Positions 1 through 5,146 of a stretch of DNA of 5,146 nucleotides are shown here, one piece after another. The position numbers were made by a program, and so were the translations under genes. The stretch is from Planctomycetota bacterium (lineage in GTDB: Bacteria; Planctomycetota; Brocadiia; SM23-32), in assembly GCA_030604585.1 (NCBI GenBank), contig JAUVVP010000212.1, forward strand, positions 1-5,146. Direction: 5' to 3'. How positions within the stretch are numbered: position 1 is the stretch's first letter; every line of letters begins with the position of its first letter. The notes beneath the pieces were generated by a model. It worked only from the letters and a program-made list of their open reading frames with translations. It did not search any database and was not told the origin of the DNA.

Positions 1-11
1 GACTTCAGCAT
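1..11 (-). CDS. Possible start of a further minus-strand gene, cut by the window edge
   Basis: An ATG read on the minus strand at 11-9 is followed by CTG AAG and then leaves the window, so only three codons are visible and no product can be named. The reason for calling it is the ribosome-binding sequence AGGAGGGAGG at 28-19, seven bases before the ATG, one of the best Shine-Dalgarno matches in the window. It lies just beyond the terminator-like hairpin of the preceding gene, as a new transcription unit would. A second in-frame-to-edge ATG at 45-43 stays open to the edge in a different frame, but it has no good ribosome-binding site. Chance occurrence cannot be excluded. Confidence 0.4.
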
Positions 12-18
12 CAGCCGA

Positions 19-28
19 CCTCCCTCCT
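19..28 (-). promoter_or_regulatory. Strong Shine-Dalgarno sequence of the edge gene
   Basis: The minus strand reads AGGAGGGAGG, which contains two overlapping GGAGG-type cores. The nearer one is seven bases from an ATG at 11-9. This favours that ATG over the one at 45-43, which has no such sequence in front of it. Confidence 0.45.
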
Positions 29-78
29 GTGCTCAGCTTCTCCATCGAGCAGCCGGTGCCTTCCTGCCGCTGGCCGCG

Positions 79-93
79 GCTGCCCTCGGCAGC
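79..93. repeat. Short perfect hairpin GCTGCC-CTC-GGCAGC
   Basis: A 6-bp perfect inverted repeat with a 3-base loop lies in the untranslated stretch 12-170, between the terminator-like hairpin and the left-edge start. It has no T-tract on either side. It could be part of the 5' leader of the edge gene or a secondary element of the termination region. In GC-rich DNA a 6-bp stem is not rare. Confidence 0.35.
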
Positions 94-108
94 ACACATA
101 CCGAAGAA

Positions 109-142
109 GGGCGGCACGAGGAAAGCATTCCTCGGGCCGCCC
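109..142 (-). terminator. Terminator-like hairpin after the HEAT-repeat gene
   Basis: The arms 109-123 and 128-142 form a 15-bp stem with a single A-G mismatch (116 against 135) and a 4-base loop, AGCA. The stem begins 28 bases after the stop codon of the minus-strand gene. On that strand it is followed by TTCTTC, a weak and interrupted T-run. The stem strength and position fit an intrinsic terminator. The poor T-run means it may instead act as an mRNA 3'-end stabiliser or work with Rho. Confidence 0.65.
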
Positions 143-170
143 GTTGAGTCCGCCTCTTATTTGCTTCGGC

Positions 171-2432
171 CTACTGCTCCCCCAGTCCTTCGGTCCGGAG
201 CAACAGGAGGACGTCATCGGCGCTGAGGCCGGCGGCGCTCAGCGCCTCGGCCGCGGCCTCCTTGAGGGCCTGCACGTCGCCGGCCAACGCCTCCGTCAGG
301 ACGGCAACCGCCTCCTCAGACGCGCCGCCTACGGTCCGTTTCAGCACGGCGGCTGCGGCGCGACAGGCGGCGACCCTCAGCTTTTCAGACCCCTCTCCCG
401 CCACGAGCCGGCTCAGGGGGTCAACGGTCTGCCCCGAGCCGAACGCCGCCAGCGAACCCACGGCGGCACTCGCCACCTCCTCGCTGTAGCCGGTGAGCGC
501 CTTTATCAGGGGCAGCTCCACGTCCCCGAGCGGGTACTGGGTCTGGAGGGGATTGACCGCGTCGAGCGCGCGCGCCGCTTTCAGCACCAGCGCCTCCTCC
601 TGTTCGGTGAAGGCGGAGCGGCTCTGGGCGAAGACCTGCTCCTGAAGGATGGGCTGTATCTTGGCCGAGCGCAGGTCGTCCGTCGAGAGGACGGCGGTGA
701 TGTTGGCATAGTCGCCCAGCCCGGGGGCCTCGTCCGCCGGGTCCAGCACGACGTAGAGCGGCGCCGCCTTGGTGCGCGGGTCGCCGCCCAGAAGGTCCGT
801 CACGATCCTGCCCAACCGGCCGGCGGGCACATTGCCGGCCAGGAAGATGATGTCCACCGAAGGTTCCAGCGTCAGGGCGGACTCGATGCGGTCCTCCAGG
901 ACGCCGCTCTCGATGGTGGCCACGCCCTGGTCGCGCAGCACCTTGACGAGCTTGTTGCGCAGCTCGAAGTTGTCCATGATGACCAGGGCGTTGCGGTCCG
1001 CGGCCGCGGCCAGGGCGGCGCCCATCACGTCCATGACCTCCTGCGCCGGGGCAAGGGCCGCCGCCGGATCGGCGCTGACCAGCACGATGGCCGCGTTATA
1101 GCGGACGTCTTTGTCTCCCGACCCGAGGGCGGCGGCGAGGGCCACGGCCGTCTCCGCATCCAGGGCGTCCGGGCCGGCCGCTGCGAGCTTGTCGCCGAGG
1201 GTCTTGACCAGCAGCAGGCTGGCCGGGCCGTCATTGGCGCCGAGCGTCAACTGTAGGGCCTGGGCCAGCACCGGCGCCGCAAGCATCCTCAAGACGACCG
1301 GCACTTCCACCGCGAACTCGGCCGCGCGCTGCGCCGCGTCCTGCTTCACCTGTGCTTCAAGCTCCTGCCCGCCCAGCCGGATGTCGGCCGTCTTGAAGAA
1401 CTCGCAGAGCGCGAACTGCCGCACCAGCGCGGCGGCCAGCAGGGCCTGGAGGTCCTTGTTGCCCGGTTCGGCGGCCAGGCCGTCCAGCGCCACCTCCGCG
1501 GTCATCCGCTGATAGTAGAGGTAGTTGGGCACCTCCTCGTAGACCACCTTGTCCGCCAGGGCCTCTCCGGCGGGATTCCACTCCCAGATGTCGGCCGTCA
1601 TCCCGTAGGTGTAGCCGACCTGCGCTCCGTCTTGCTCGAAGTAGGCGCCGCCGAGCGCCACGGACTGGTCAACTGCGGAACCGAGTTCCTGCGGCGACTG
1701 GCCCGTGATGCTCACCACGGCGCGGGCGGCGGATGCCTTCGCCTGCTCGCCCGCGCCGGCGTCCACCAGGACGGCCATCAGCGCCGGCACGGCCCTGCCA
1801 TCCCCTATCTGCCCGAGGACATCGGCCACGCGCGTCTTCAGCAACTGGCTGTCCGTGCCGCCCAGAACGCGGATCAGGGGCAGGCACGCATCCCTTTGCA
1901 GGTTCGCCAGCAGCGACACGGCGTGCGCCACGACGGTCTGCTGCTGCTGTTCGGCTGCCTCCAGCTCGAGCAGACCCACGACGTAGGGAACGGCGTACGG
2001 GCCGTGGCCCTGCAGGGCGATCCGTGCGTTGCCGTAAACGACCAGGTCGGCGGATTGGAACTCCTCCACCAGCCGGTCGGCCTCGGCCACCTCGCGCTTG
2101 AGCTGGCGCGCAGCGCGCAGCATCAGGTCGAGTATGCGCTCGACGTCGGCCTTGAGCTGGGGTTTCTCGGTCATCTTGTAAAAGACGCCCACCTCCGCCA
2201 TGTCCCCCATCTTCAGGGCCGCCCCCATACTCGGATCCATGGCCAGAACCTGGGCAAACGCTTCCTGGGCCGCCGCGTACTCGCCGGTCTCGTAGAAGGT
2301 GATCCCCTTCCTGAACGCGTCGAGTATCTGCTGCTGCTGCCCATCGGCCGCCCTGACCGTGCCGACAAGGCCGGCAGAGAAGGCCATGGCCACTGCTACC
2401 GCGATTCCCCACCGCTTAGCCCGTTTGCACAT
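171..2432 (-). CDS. Exported TPR/HEAT-repeat protein with a C-terminal pseudo-receiver-like domain
   Basis: This gene encodes 753 residues of unknown specific function, probably a protein-interaction scaffold outside the cytoplasm. The start chosen is the ATG at 2432. It has AAGGAG six bases upstream and opens a classic signal peptide: a CKRAKR basic end, a hydrophobic stretch near residues 9-24, and a likely cleavage after VRA at about 28. A longer GTG start at 2498 would bury that signal behind 22 residues. Residues 35-78 look like a TPR hairpin (GITFYETGEYAAAQEAFAQV). Residues 131-243 are HEAT-like helical pairs (for example DGRAVPALMAVL). Residues 268-300 hold an aromatic stretch with WEW and then YLYY. 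More helices fill 303-478, a receiver-like alpha/beta fold spans about 480-600, and helical repeats resume to the end. Two QQQQ runs occur at 32-35 and 162-165. It lies 142 bases downstream of lysA on the same strand. The helical-repeat call is secure; the receiver call rests on pattern recognition only. Confidence 0.85.
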   Translation of the reverse strand: MCKRAKRWGIAVAVAMAFSAGLVGTVRAADGQQQQILDAFRKGITFYETGEYAAAQEAFAQVLAMDPSMGAALKMGDMAEVGVFYKMTEKPQLKADVERILDLMLRAARQLKREVAEADRLVEEFQSADLVVYGNARIALQGHGPYAVPYVVGLLELEAAEQQQQTVVAHAVSLLANLQRDACLPLIRVLGGTDSQLLKTRVADVLGQIGDGRAVPALMAVLVDAGAGEQAKASAARAVVSITGQSPQELGSAVDQSVALGGAYFEQDGAQVGYTYGMTADIWEWNPAGEALADKVVYEEVPNYLYYQRMTAEVALDGLAAEPGNKDLQALLAAALVRQFALCEFFKTADIRLGGQELEAQVKQDAAQRAAEFAVEVPVVLRMLAAPVLAQALQLTLGANDGPASLLLVKTLGDKLAAAGPDALDAETAVALAAALGSGDKDVRYNAAIVLVSADPAAALAPAQEVMDVMGAALAAAADRNALVIMDNFELRNKLVKVLRDQGVATIESGVLEDRIESALTLEPSVDIIFLAGNVPAGRLGRIVTDLLGGDPRTKAAPLYVVLDPADEAPGLGDYANITAVLSTDDLRSAKIQPILQEQVFAQSRSAFTEQEEALVLKAARALDAVNPLQTQYPLGDVELPLIKALTGYSEEVASAAVGSLAAFGSGQTVDPLSRLVAGEGSEKLRVAACRAAAAVLKRTVGGASEEAVAVLTEALAGDVQALKEAAAEALSAAGLSADDVLLLLRTEGLGEQ
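633..995 (-). other. Receiver-like (CheY fold) segment inside the HEAT-repeat protein, apparently phosphorylation-dead
   Basis: Residues 480-600 follow the beta-alpha order of response-regulator receivers. ALVIMDN takes the place of the usual I-L-V-V-D-D-N first strand. VDIIFLAGNVP matches the third strand and loop, normally PDLILLDxxMP. DPRTKAAPLYVV matches the familiar DPRTRDIPVIVL helix-4/strand-4 joint. AVLSTDD sits at strand 5. The aspartate that would be phosphorylated is alanine, one of the two acidic-pocket residues is methionine, the strand-4 Thr/Ser is aspartate, and the strand-5 lysine is not evident. If this is a receiver fold, it is a pseudo-receiver that binds or senses without phosphotransfer. 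Confidence 0.5.
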
Positions 2433-2438
2433 GTGCGA

Positions 2439-2444
2439 CTCCTT
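2439..2444 (-). promoter_or_regulatory. Ribosome-binding site deciding the start of the HEAT-repeat gene
   Basis: AAGGAG on the minus strand lies six bases before the ATG at 2432. The alternative GTG at 2498 has no comparable site, and the ATG choice places the signal peptide at the N-terminus. Confidence 0.75.
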
Positions 2445-2522
2445 ATGGTATGGCAGGCATGGACGGAGTGTTACGAGACTTGTCACCTCTTCCTGCACGG
2501 TTGGCGGCAGGGAGATTGCCGG

Positions 2523-2553
2523 CGCCTTCCCCTCAGCTTTGCGGGGGAAGGCG
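2523..2553 (-). terminator. Perfect 10-bp hairpin downstream of lysA, without a T-tract
   Basis: The arms CGCCTTCCCC (2523-2532) and GGGGAAGGCG (2544-2553) pair perfectly around an 11-base loop, starting 21 bases after the lysA stop. On the minus strand the stem is followed by CCGGCAATCTCCC, which is not a T-run, so it is not a textbook intrinsic terminator. It may be an attenuating or pausing hairpin, or an mRNA end that makes lysA and the downstream HEAT gene unequal in expression. A 9-base direct repeat GGCGGCAGG (2503-2511 and 2550-2558) overlaps its edge. I could not identify a convincing separate promoter for the HEAT gene in the rest of this 142-base gap. Confidence 0.5.
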
Positions 2554-2574
2554 GCAGGCGCCTCCCGTCGCCTA

Positions 2575-3882
2575 TCACATGAACTGCCGCTCCGGCCCCA
2601 CTAAGTCGCCGTAGGTCTCCCGGTGCCGGATAAGCCTGTGCTCCGGGCCGTCCACCAGCACCTCGGCAGCCCGCGGCCGGGCGTTGTAATTCGAACTCAT
2701 GCTGAAGCCATAGGCCCCGGCGTCGAAGACGGCCAGCAGATCGCCCGCCTCCAGGCGGGGCAGCGCCCGGGCCCGGGCCAGGAAATCCCCGTTCTCGCAG
2801 ACCGGACCGACCACGTCCACAAGCTCCGTCGGGATGCCGTCGAAGCCCTCCTGCTCGGCCAGCACCACCTGCGGCATGCCCTCCTCGCTGCGCGCCGGCC
2901 ACAGCCGGTGAAACGCACCGTAAAGGGTCGGCCGCACCAGGTCGTTCATGGCCGCGTCGCAGATGATGAACCGCTTGCCGAACTGCGTCTCCTTGCGGTA
3001 GATCACCCGCGTCAGCAGCATGCCGGCATTACCAGCAATGTACCGACCCGGCTCAATGATAATAACGGCACAGGCCGATTTTTCAAGATAAGATTCCACC
3101 GCCGCCGCATATTCCTGCGGGGGCGGAGTAGCTTCGCCCGTGTACGAGATGCAGAAGCCGCCGCCGATGTTCAGGCGGTCTATCCGGCAGCCGGCCGCAC
3201 GCAGCCGCTCTATGAGCGGCACGACCTTCGCCAGGGCCCGCTCGTAGGGCTCCGTGCTGTAGATCGGCGAGCCGAGGTGGATGTGGATGCCCCTCAGCTC
3301 GACTCCGCTCCAGCCGGCGGCCTCCCCTGCCAGCTTCTCAGCTTCGTCAATACCTATACCAAACTTGGTACCCCCTTTGCCAGTGGTCGTCTTCTCGTGA
3401 GTTCGGGGGTCAATGTCGGGGTTGACGCGGATGGCGACGCGGGCGCGCACGCCGAGCCGGTCCGCCACCTCGTTGATGGCCTCCAGCTCGGCGCGGGATT
3501 CCACGTTGAACATCAGTATGCCCTCCTGGAGGGCATACTCGATCTCGCCCGCCGTCTTGCCGACGCCGGCGAAGACGATCTTTTCAGGGTCGGCGCCCGC
3601 CACCAGGGCACGGTACAGCTCCCCGCCGCTGACGGCGTCGAACCCGCTGCCGGCCTGGGCCAGGAGCTTCAGAATGGAGACGTTGGCGCACGATTTCACC
3701 GAGAAGCATACAAGCGTGTCCCACTGGGCGAAGGCCTGGCGGATGCGCTTGAACCGCTCCCGCAGCAAGGCGGTGCTATAGACGTAGCACGGCGTGCCGT
3801 ATTGCTCGGCGATGCGTTCGGCGGCCGCCCCCTCGCAGTACAGCTCGCCGTCGCGGTAGCAGAATGTCTCGTCGTCCGCCAA
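2575..3882 (-). CDS. lysA: Diaminopimelate decarboxylase
   Basis: This cytoplasmic PLP enzyme catalyses the last step of lysine synthesis, meso-2,6-diaminopimelate to L-lysine plus CO2. It is a fold-type III decarboxylase with an alanine-racemase-like barrel followed by a beta domain. Counting from the TTG start, the PLP lysine is K63 in CFSVKS, followed by GFDAVSGGELYRAL. GIHIHLGS is near 198-204 and the glycine loop NIGGGF near 238-243. EPGR is at 277-280, and CENGD, with the catalytic-site cysteine, at 362-366. GAYGFSMSSNYN, with the substrate-binding tyrosine, is near 389-400. The 435-residue length is normal for the family. The TTG is chosen because GGAGAG lies just upstream and family homology begins there. 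An ATG at 4029 would add 49 unrelated residues and would lie upstream of the candidate promoter. Small departures from the common motifs are CENGD for CESGD and HLGSPI for HLGSQI. Two patches at 3022-3096 and 3322-3405 use more A/T-ending codons than the rest. Confidence 0.95.
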   Translation of the reverse strand: MADDETFCYRDGELYCEGAAAERIAEQYGTPCYVYSTALLRERFKRIRQAFAQWDTLVCFSVKSCANVSILKLLAQAGSGFDAVSGGELYRALVAGADPEKIVFAGVGKTAGEIEYALQEGILMFNVESRAELEAINEVADRLGVRARVAIRVNPDIDPRTHEKTTTGKGGTKFGIGIDEAEKLAGEAAGWSGVELRGIHIHLGSPIYSTEPYERALAKVVPLIERLRAAGCRIDRLNIGGGFCISYTGEATPPPQEYAAAVESYLEKSACAVIIIEPGRYIAGNAGMLLTRVIYRKETQFGKRFIICDAAMNDLVRPTLYGAFHRLWPARSEEGMPQVVLAEQEGFDGIPTELVDVVGPVCENGDFLARARALPRLEAGDLLAVFDAGAYGFSMSSNYNARPRAAEVLVDGPEHRLIRHRETYGDLVGPERQFM

Positions 3883-3887
3883 GGGAA

Positions 3888-3893
3888 CTCTCC
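3888..3893 (-). promoter_or_regulatory. Ribosome-binding site supporting a TTG start for lysA
   Basis: GGAGAG on the minus strand is followed by five bases and then TTG at 3882-3880, in frame with lysA. The GGAG core is seven bases from the start codon. No ATG or GTG in frame nearby is equally well placed, so initiation at a rare start codon is the best reading. Confidence 0.65.
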
Positions 3894-3895
3894 AG

Positions 3896-3925
3896 CCCGG
3901 CGAAAACGCATCGGAGAAAGCCGGG
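3896..3925 (-). promoter_or_regulatory. Hairpin in the lysA leader next to the ribosome-binding site
   Basis: CCCGGC (3896-3901) and GCCGGG (3920-3925) form a 6-bp all-GC stem around an 18-base purine-rich loop. In the transcript the stem ends two bases before the GGAGAG ribosome-binding site, so its folding could affect access by ribosomes. It is too small to be a lysine riboswitch, and no ligand is implied by the sequence. Confidence 0.35.
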
Positions 3926-3982
3926 GAGAATCGCCCTCCTGCCCCGGCCCAGTGCGCGAGAATGTCCACTGCCAAGCCCTCA

Positions 3983-4010
3983 AGCATACACATTCTCGTC
4001 TGGAAGTCAA
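3983..4010 (-). promoter_or_regulatory. Candidate sigma70-like promoter of lysA
   Basis: On the minus strand TTGACT (4010-4005) is separated by 16 bases from TATGCT (3988-3983). Transcription would begin near 3976 and give a leader of about 95 bases before the TTG start. The match is good for such GC-rich DNA and it lies in the only sizeable non-coding gap upstream of lysA. The promoter rules of this organism are unknown. Confidence 0.45.
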
Positions 4011-4026
4011 CCTCCGGGGGCGGCCG

Positions 4027-4072
4027 CATGCCGGCCCTGGCGCGCCCTCAGCACGCCAGGAAGGGCGGCATG
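4027..4072. repeat. Bipartite inverted repeat in the divergent lysA/DUF2284 control region
   Basis: The outer arms CATGCCG (4027-4033) and CGGCATG (4066-4072) and the inner arms CCTGGCG (4036-4042) and CGCCAGG (4054-4060) are all perfect. They are separated by an asymmetric internal loop of 2 and 5 bases, with an 11-base apical loop. The element lies 17 bases upstream of the candidate lysA -35 box and 77 bases before the DUF2284 start. It could be a protein-binding operator acting on both genes, or a structured 5' leader of the plus-strand transcript. Its lack of a T-run on either side and its location argue against a terminator. A NotI-type palindrome GCGGCCGC (4020-4027) abuts it. Confidence 0.55.
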
Positions 4073-4136
4073 GCACTTGCATCCGGCGCGCTCTTGCGGT
4101 CTGCTGAGTGCCGGTCGCCGGTTTCTTCGCAGTGGC

Positions 4137-4142
4137 AGGAGG
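4137..4142 (+). promoter_or_regulatory. Ribosome-binding site of the DUF2284 gene
   Basis: The consensus sequence AGGAGG lies six bases before the ATG at 4149. This fixes the start and excludes the long upstream extension that the open frame would allow back to 3864. Confidence 0.85.
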
Positions 4143-4148
4143 CGCAGC

Positions 4149-4661
4149 ATGGGCACAACTTCCGACCTGTCGCAGGTGGAGGAGATCATTCGCGACCACG
4201 GCGTCAACGAGCTGGCCCGCGTGGACCCGGCCGACGTGGTCACGGCCGAGTGGGTCCGGATGAAGTGTCGGTTCGGCTGCGGCGCCTACGGCATGTGCCT
4301 GACCTGCCCGCCCCACTCCCCTACCCCGCGGCAGACGCGCAGATTGCTGGATGACTATACGGTCGGCTACCTGATGTGGTGGGGCTCGGAGCATCCGGGG
4401 CGCAAGGAGGTAGTCGAGATCGAGCGGGAGGTCTTCCTGGCAGGCCACCACAAGGCCCTGCTGCTGGCGTGCGGGCCGTGCGGGCTGTGCGACCCGTGTC
4501 CGCTGGATTTCCCGTGCCGCCATCCCTACGCGGCGCGCCCTGCGATGGAGGCCTGCGGCATAGACGTTTTCGAGACGGCACACCGGGCGGGGTTCCCGCT
4601 CGAAGTGGTCACCTGCCACGAAGACGTGCCCAACTACTACAGCCTGCTGCTGGTGGAATAG
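4149..4661 (+). CDS. Cysteine-rich predicted metal-binding protein, DUF2284 family
   Basis: This 170-residue soluble protein has no signal peptide or membrane segment. It carries the two cysteine clusters typical of DUF2284 (COG5423-type) proteins. The first is C40-x3-C44-x5-C50-x2-C53, ending in CPPHSPTP. The second is C108-x2-C111-x2-C114-x2-C117-x5-C123, followed by RHPYAARPAMEACGIDVF with C136; C156 lies near the end. The family pattern of a GPC-x2-C-x2-C motif, then C-R-H-P and the EACGIDV signature is clear, so the assignment is firm. The function is not established. The clusters suggest an iron-sulfur cluster or zinc, which is inference. The perfect AGGAGG site fixes the start. It diverges from lysA and lies 81 bases before ltaE on the same strand, so it may be cotranscribed with ltaE. 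No plus-strand promoter stood out to me in the gap. Confidence 0.88.
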   Translation: MGTTSDLSQVEEIIRDHGVNELARVDPADVVTAEWVRMKCRFGCGAYGMCLTCPPHSPTPRQTRRLLDDYTVGYLMWWGSEHPGRKEVVEIEREVFLAGHHKALLLACGPCGLCDPCPLDFPCRHPYAARPAMEACGIDVFETAHRAGFPLEVVTCHEDVPNYYSLLLVE

Positions 4662-4732
4662 CAGCAGCCCGGCACGCACACTCATCAATGGCCCTCGTCC
4701 TCGATCCCGAGGCGAGCCAGGCGACACCAGAT

Positions 4733-4736
4733 GGAG
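4733..4736 (+). promoter_or_regulatory. Ribosome-binding site of ltaE
   Basis: GGAG sits six bases before the ATG at 4743. A second GGAG at 4738-4741 is too close to be used. An in-frame ATG at 4731 overlaps the useful site and has no ribosome-binding sequence of its own, so 4743 is preferred. Confidence 0.6.
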
Positions 4737-4742
4737 TGGAGC

Positions 4743-5146
<404 letters not shown>

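Noticed and set aside
144..1256. Long plus-strand open frame of 370 codons opposite the HEAT-repeat gene
   Set aside because: The translation is rich in R, G, H and Q with no recognisable fold. It mirrors the minus-strand gene, which has a signal peptide, ribosome-binding site and repeat structure. Long antisense frames are expected in GC-rich DNA.
1632..2582. Plus-strand open frame of 316 codons
   Set aside because: It is antisense to the HEAT-repeat gene and the intergenic hairpin, has low-complexity composition and shows no supporting start signal.
3883..3980. Lysine riboswitch upstream of lysA
   Set aside because: The predicted leader is only about 95 bases, shorter than the usual lysine riboswitch aptamer, and only a single small hairpin is evident.
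3883..4029. N-terminal extension of lysA from ATG 4029
   Set aside because: The 49 extra residues do not resemble the LysA family, contain the candidate promoter, and are not needed given the ribosome-binding site in front of TTG 3882.
2623..4107. Plus-strand open frame of 494 codons
   Set aside because: It lies opposite lysA, whose catalytic motifs are unmistakable. Its own translation shows no known motif.
4699..4712. CCTCG-ATCC-CGAGG hairpin between the DUF2284 gene and ltaE as a terminator
   Set aside because: A 5-bp stem with no T-run is too weak to call a terminator. It is mentioned only as a neighbour of ltaE.

Overview
This is a 5.1 kb, GC-rich chromosomal stretch from a bacterium. 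It carries two genes on the minus strand (171-3882) and two on the plus strand (4149-5146), diverging from a 266-base control region. The long secreted TPR/HEAT-repeat protein and the general style of the genes would fit a member of the Planctomycetes or a neighbouring PVC-type lineage. That placement is an inference from gene style only; there is no rRNA or tRNA here to confirm it. I see no transposase, integrase, CRISPR array, phage gene or tRNA, so the window looks like ordinary core and lineage-specific chromosome.

Minus strand, read from right to left. A diaminopimelate decarboxylase gene (lysA) starts most plausibly at a TTG at 3882, behind a GGAGAG ribosome-binding site. A sigma70-like promoter (TTGACT, 16 bases, TATGCT) lies upstream, with a GC hairpin in the leader. 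The gene ends at 2575. A 142-base gap holding a perfect 10-bp hairpin without a T-tract separates it from a 753-residue exported protein (2432-171). That protein has a signal peptide, a TPR-like segment, HEAT-like helical repeats and, near its C-terminus, a segment that reads as a CheY-type receiver domain without its phosphorylation residues. A strong hairpin at 109-142 follows its stop codon. At the extreme left edge a well-placed Shine-Dalgarno sequence and an ATG at 11 suggest that another minus-strand gene begins and runs out of the window.

Plus strand. A 170-residue cysteine-rich protein of the DUF2284 predicted metal-binding family (4149-4661) has an excellent ribosome-binding site. 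After 81 bases comes the first 134 codons of a low-specificity L-threonine aldolase (ltaE), cut by the window end.

How they fit together. LysA makes lysine from meso-diaminopimelate and LtaE cleaves threonine or allo-threonine to glycine and acetaldehyde. Both are PLP enzymes of amino-acid metabolism on opposite sides of one control region. The DUF2284 protein has no established function. The HEAT/pseudo-receiver protein has no evident metabolic link to the others. It is the least ordinary item in the window and the best candidate for something undescribed.
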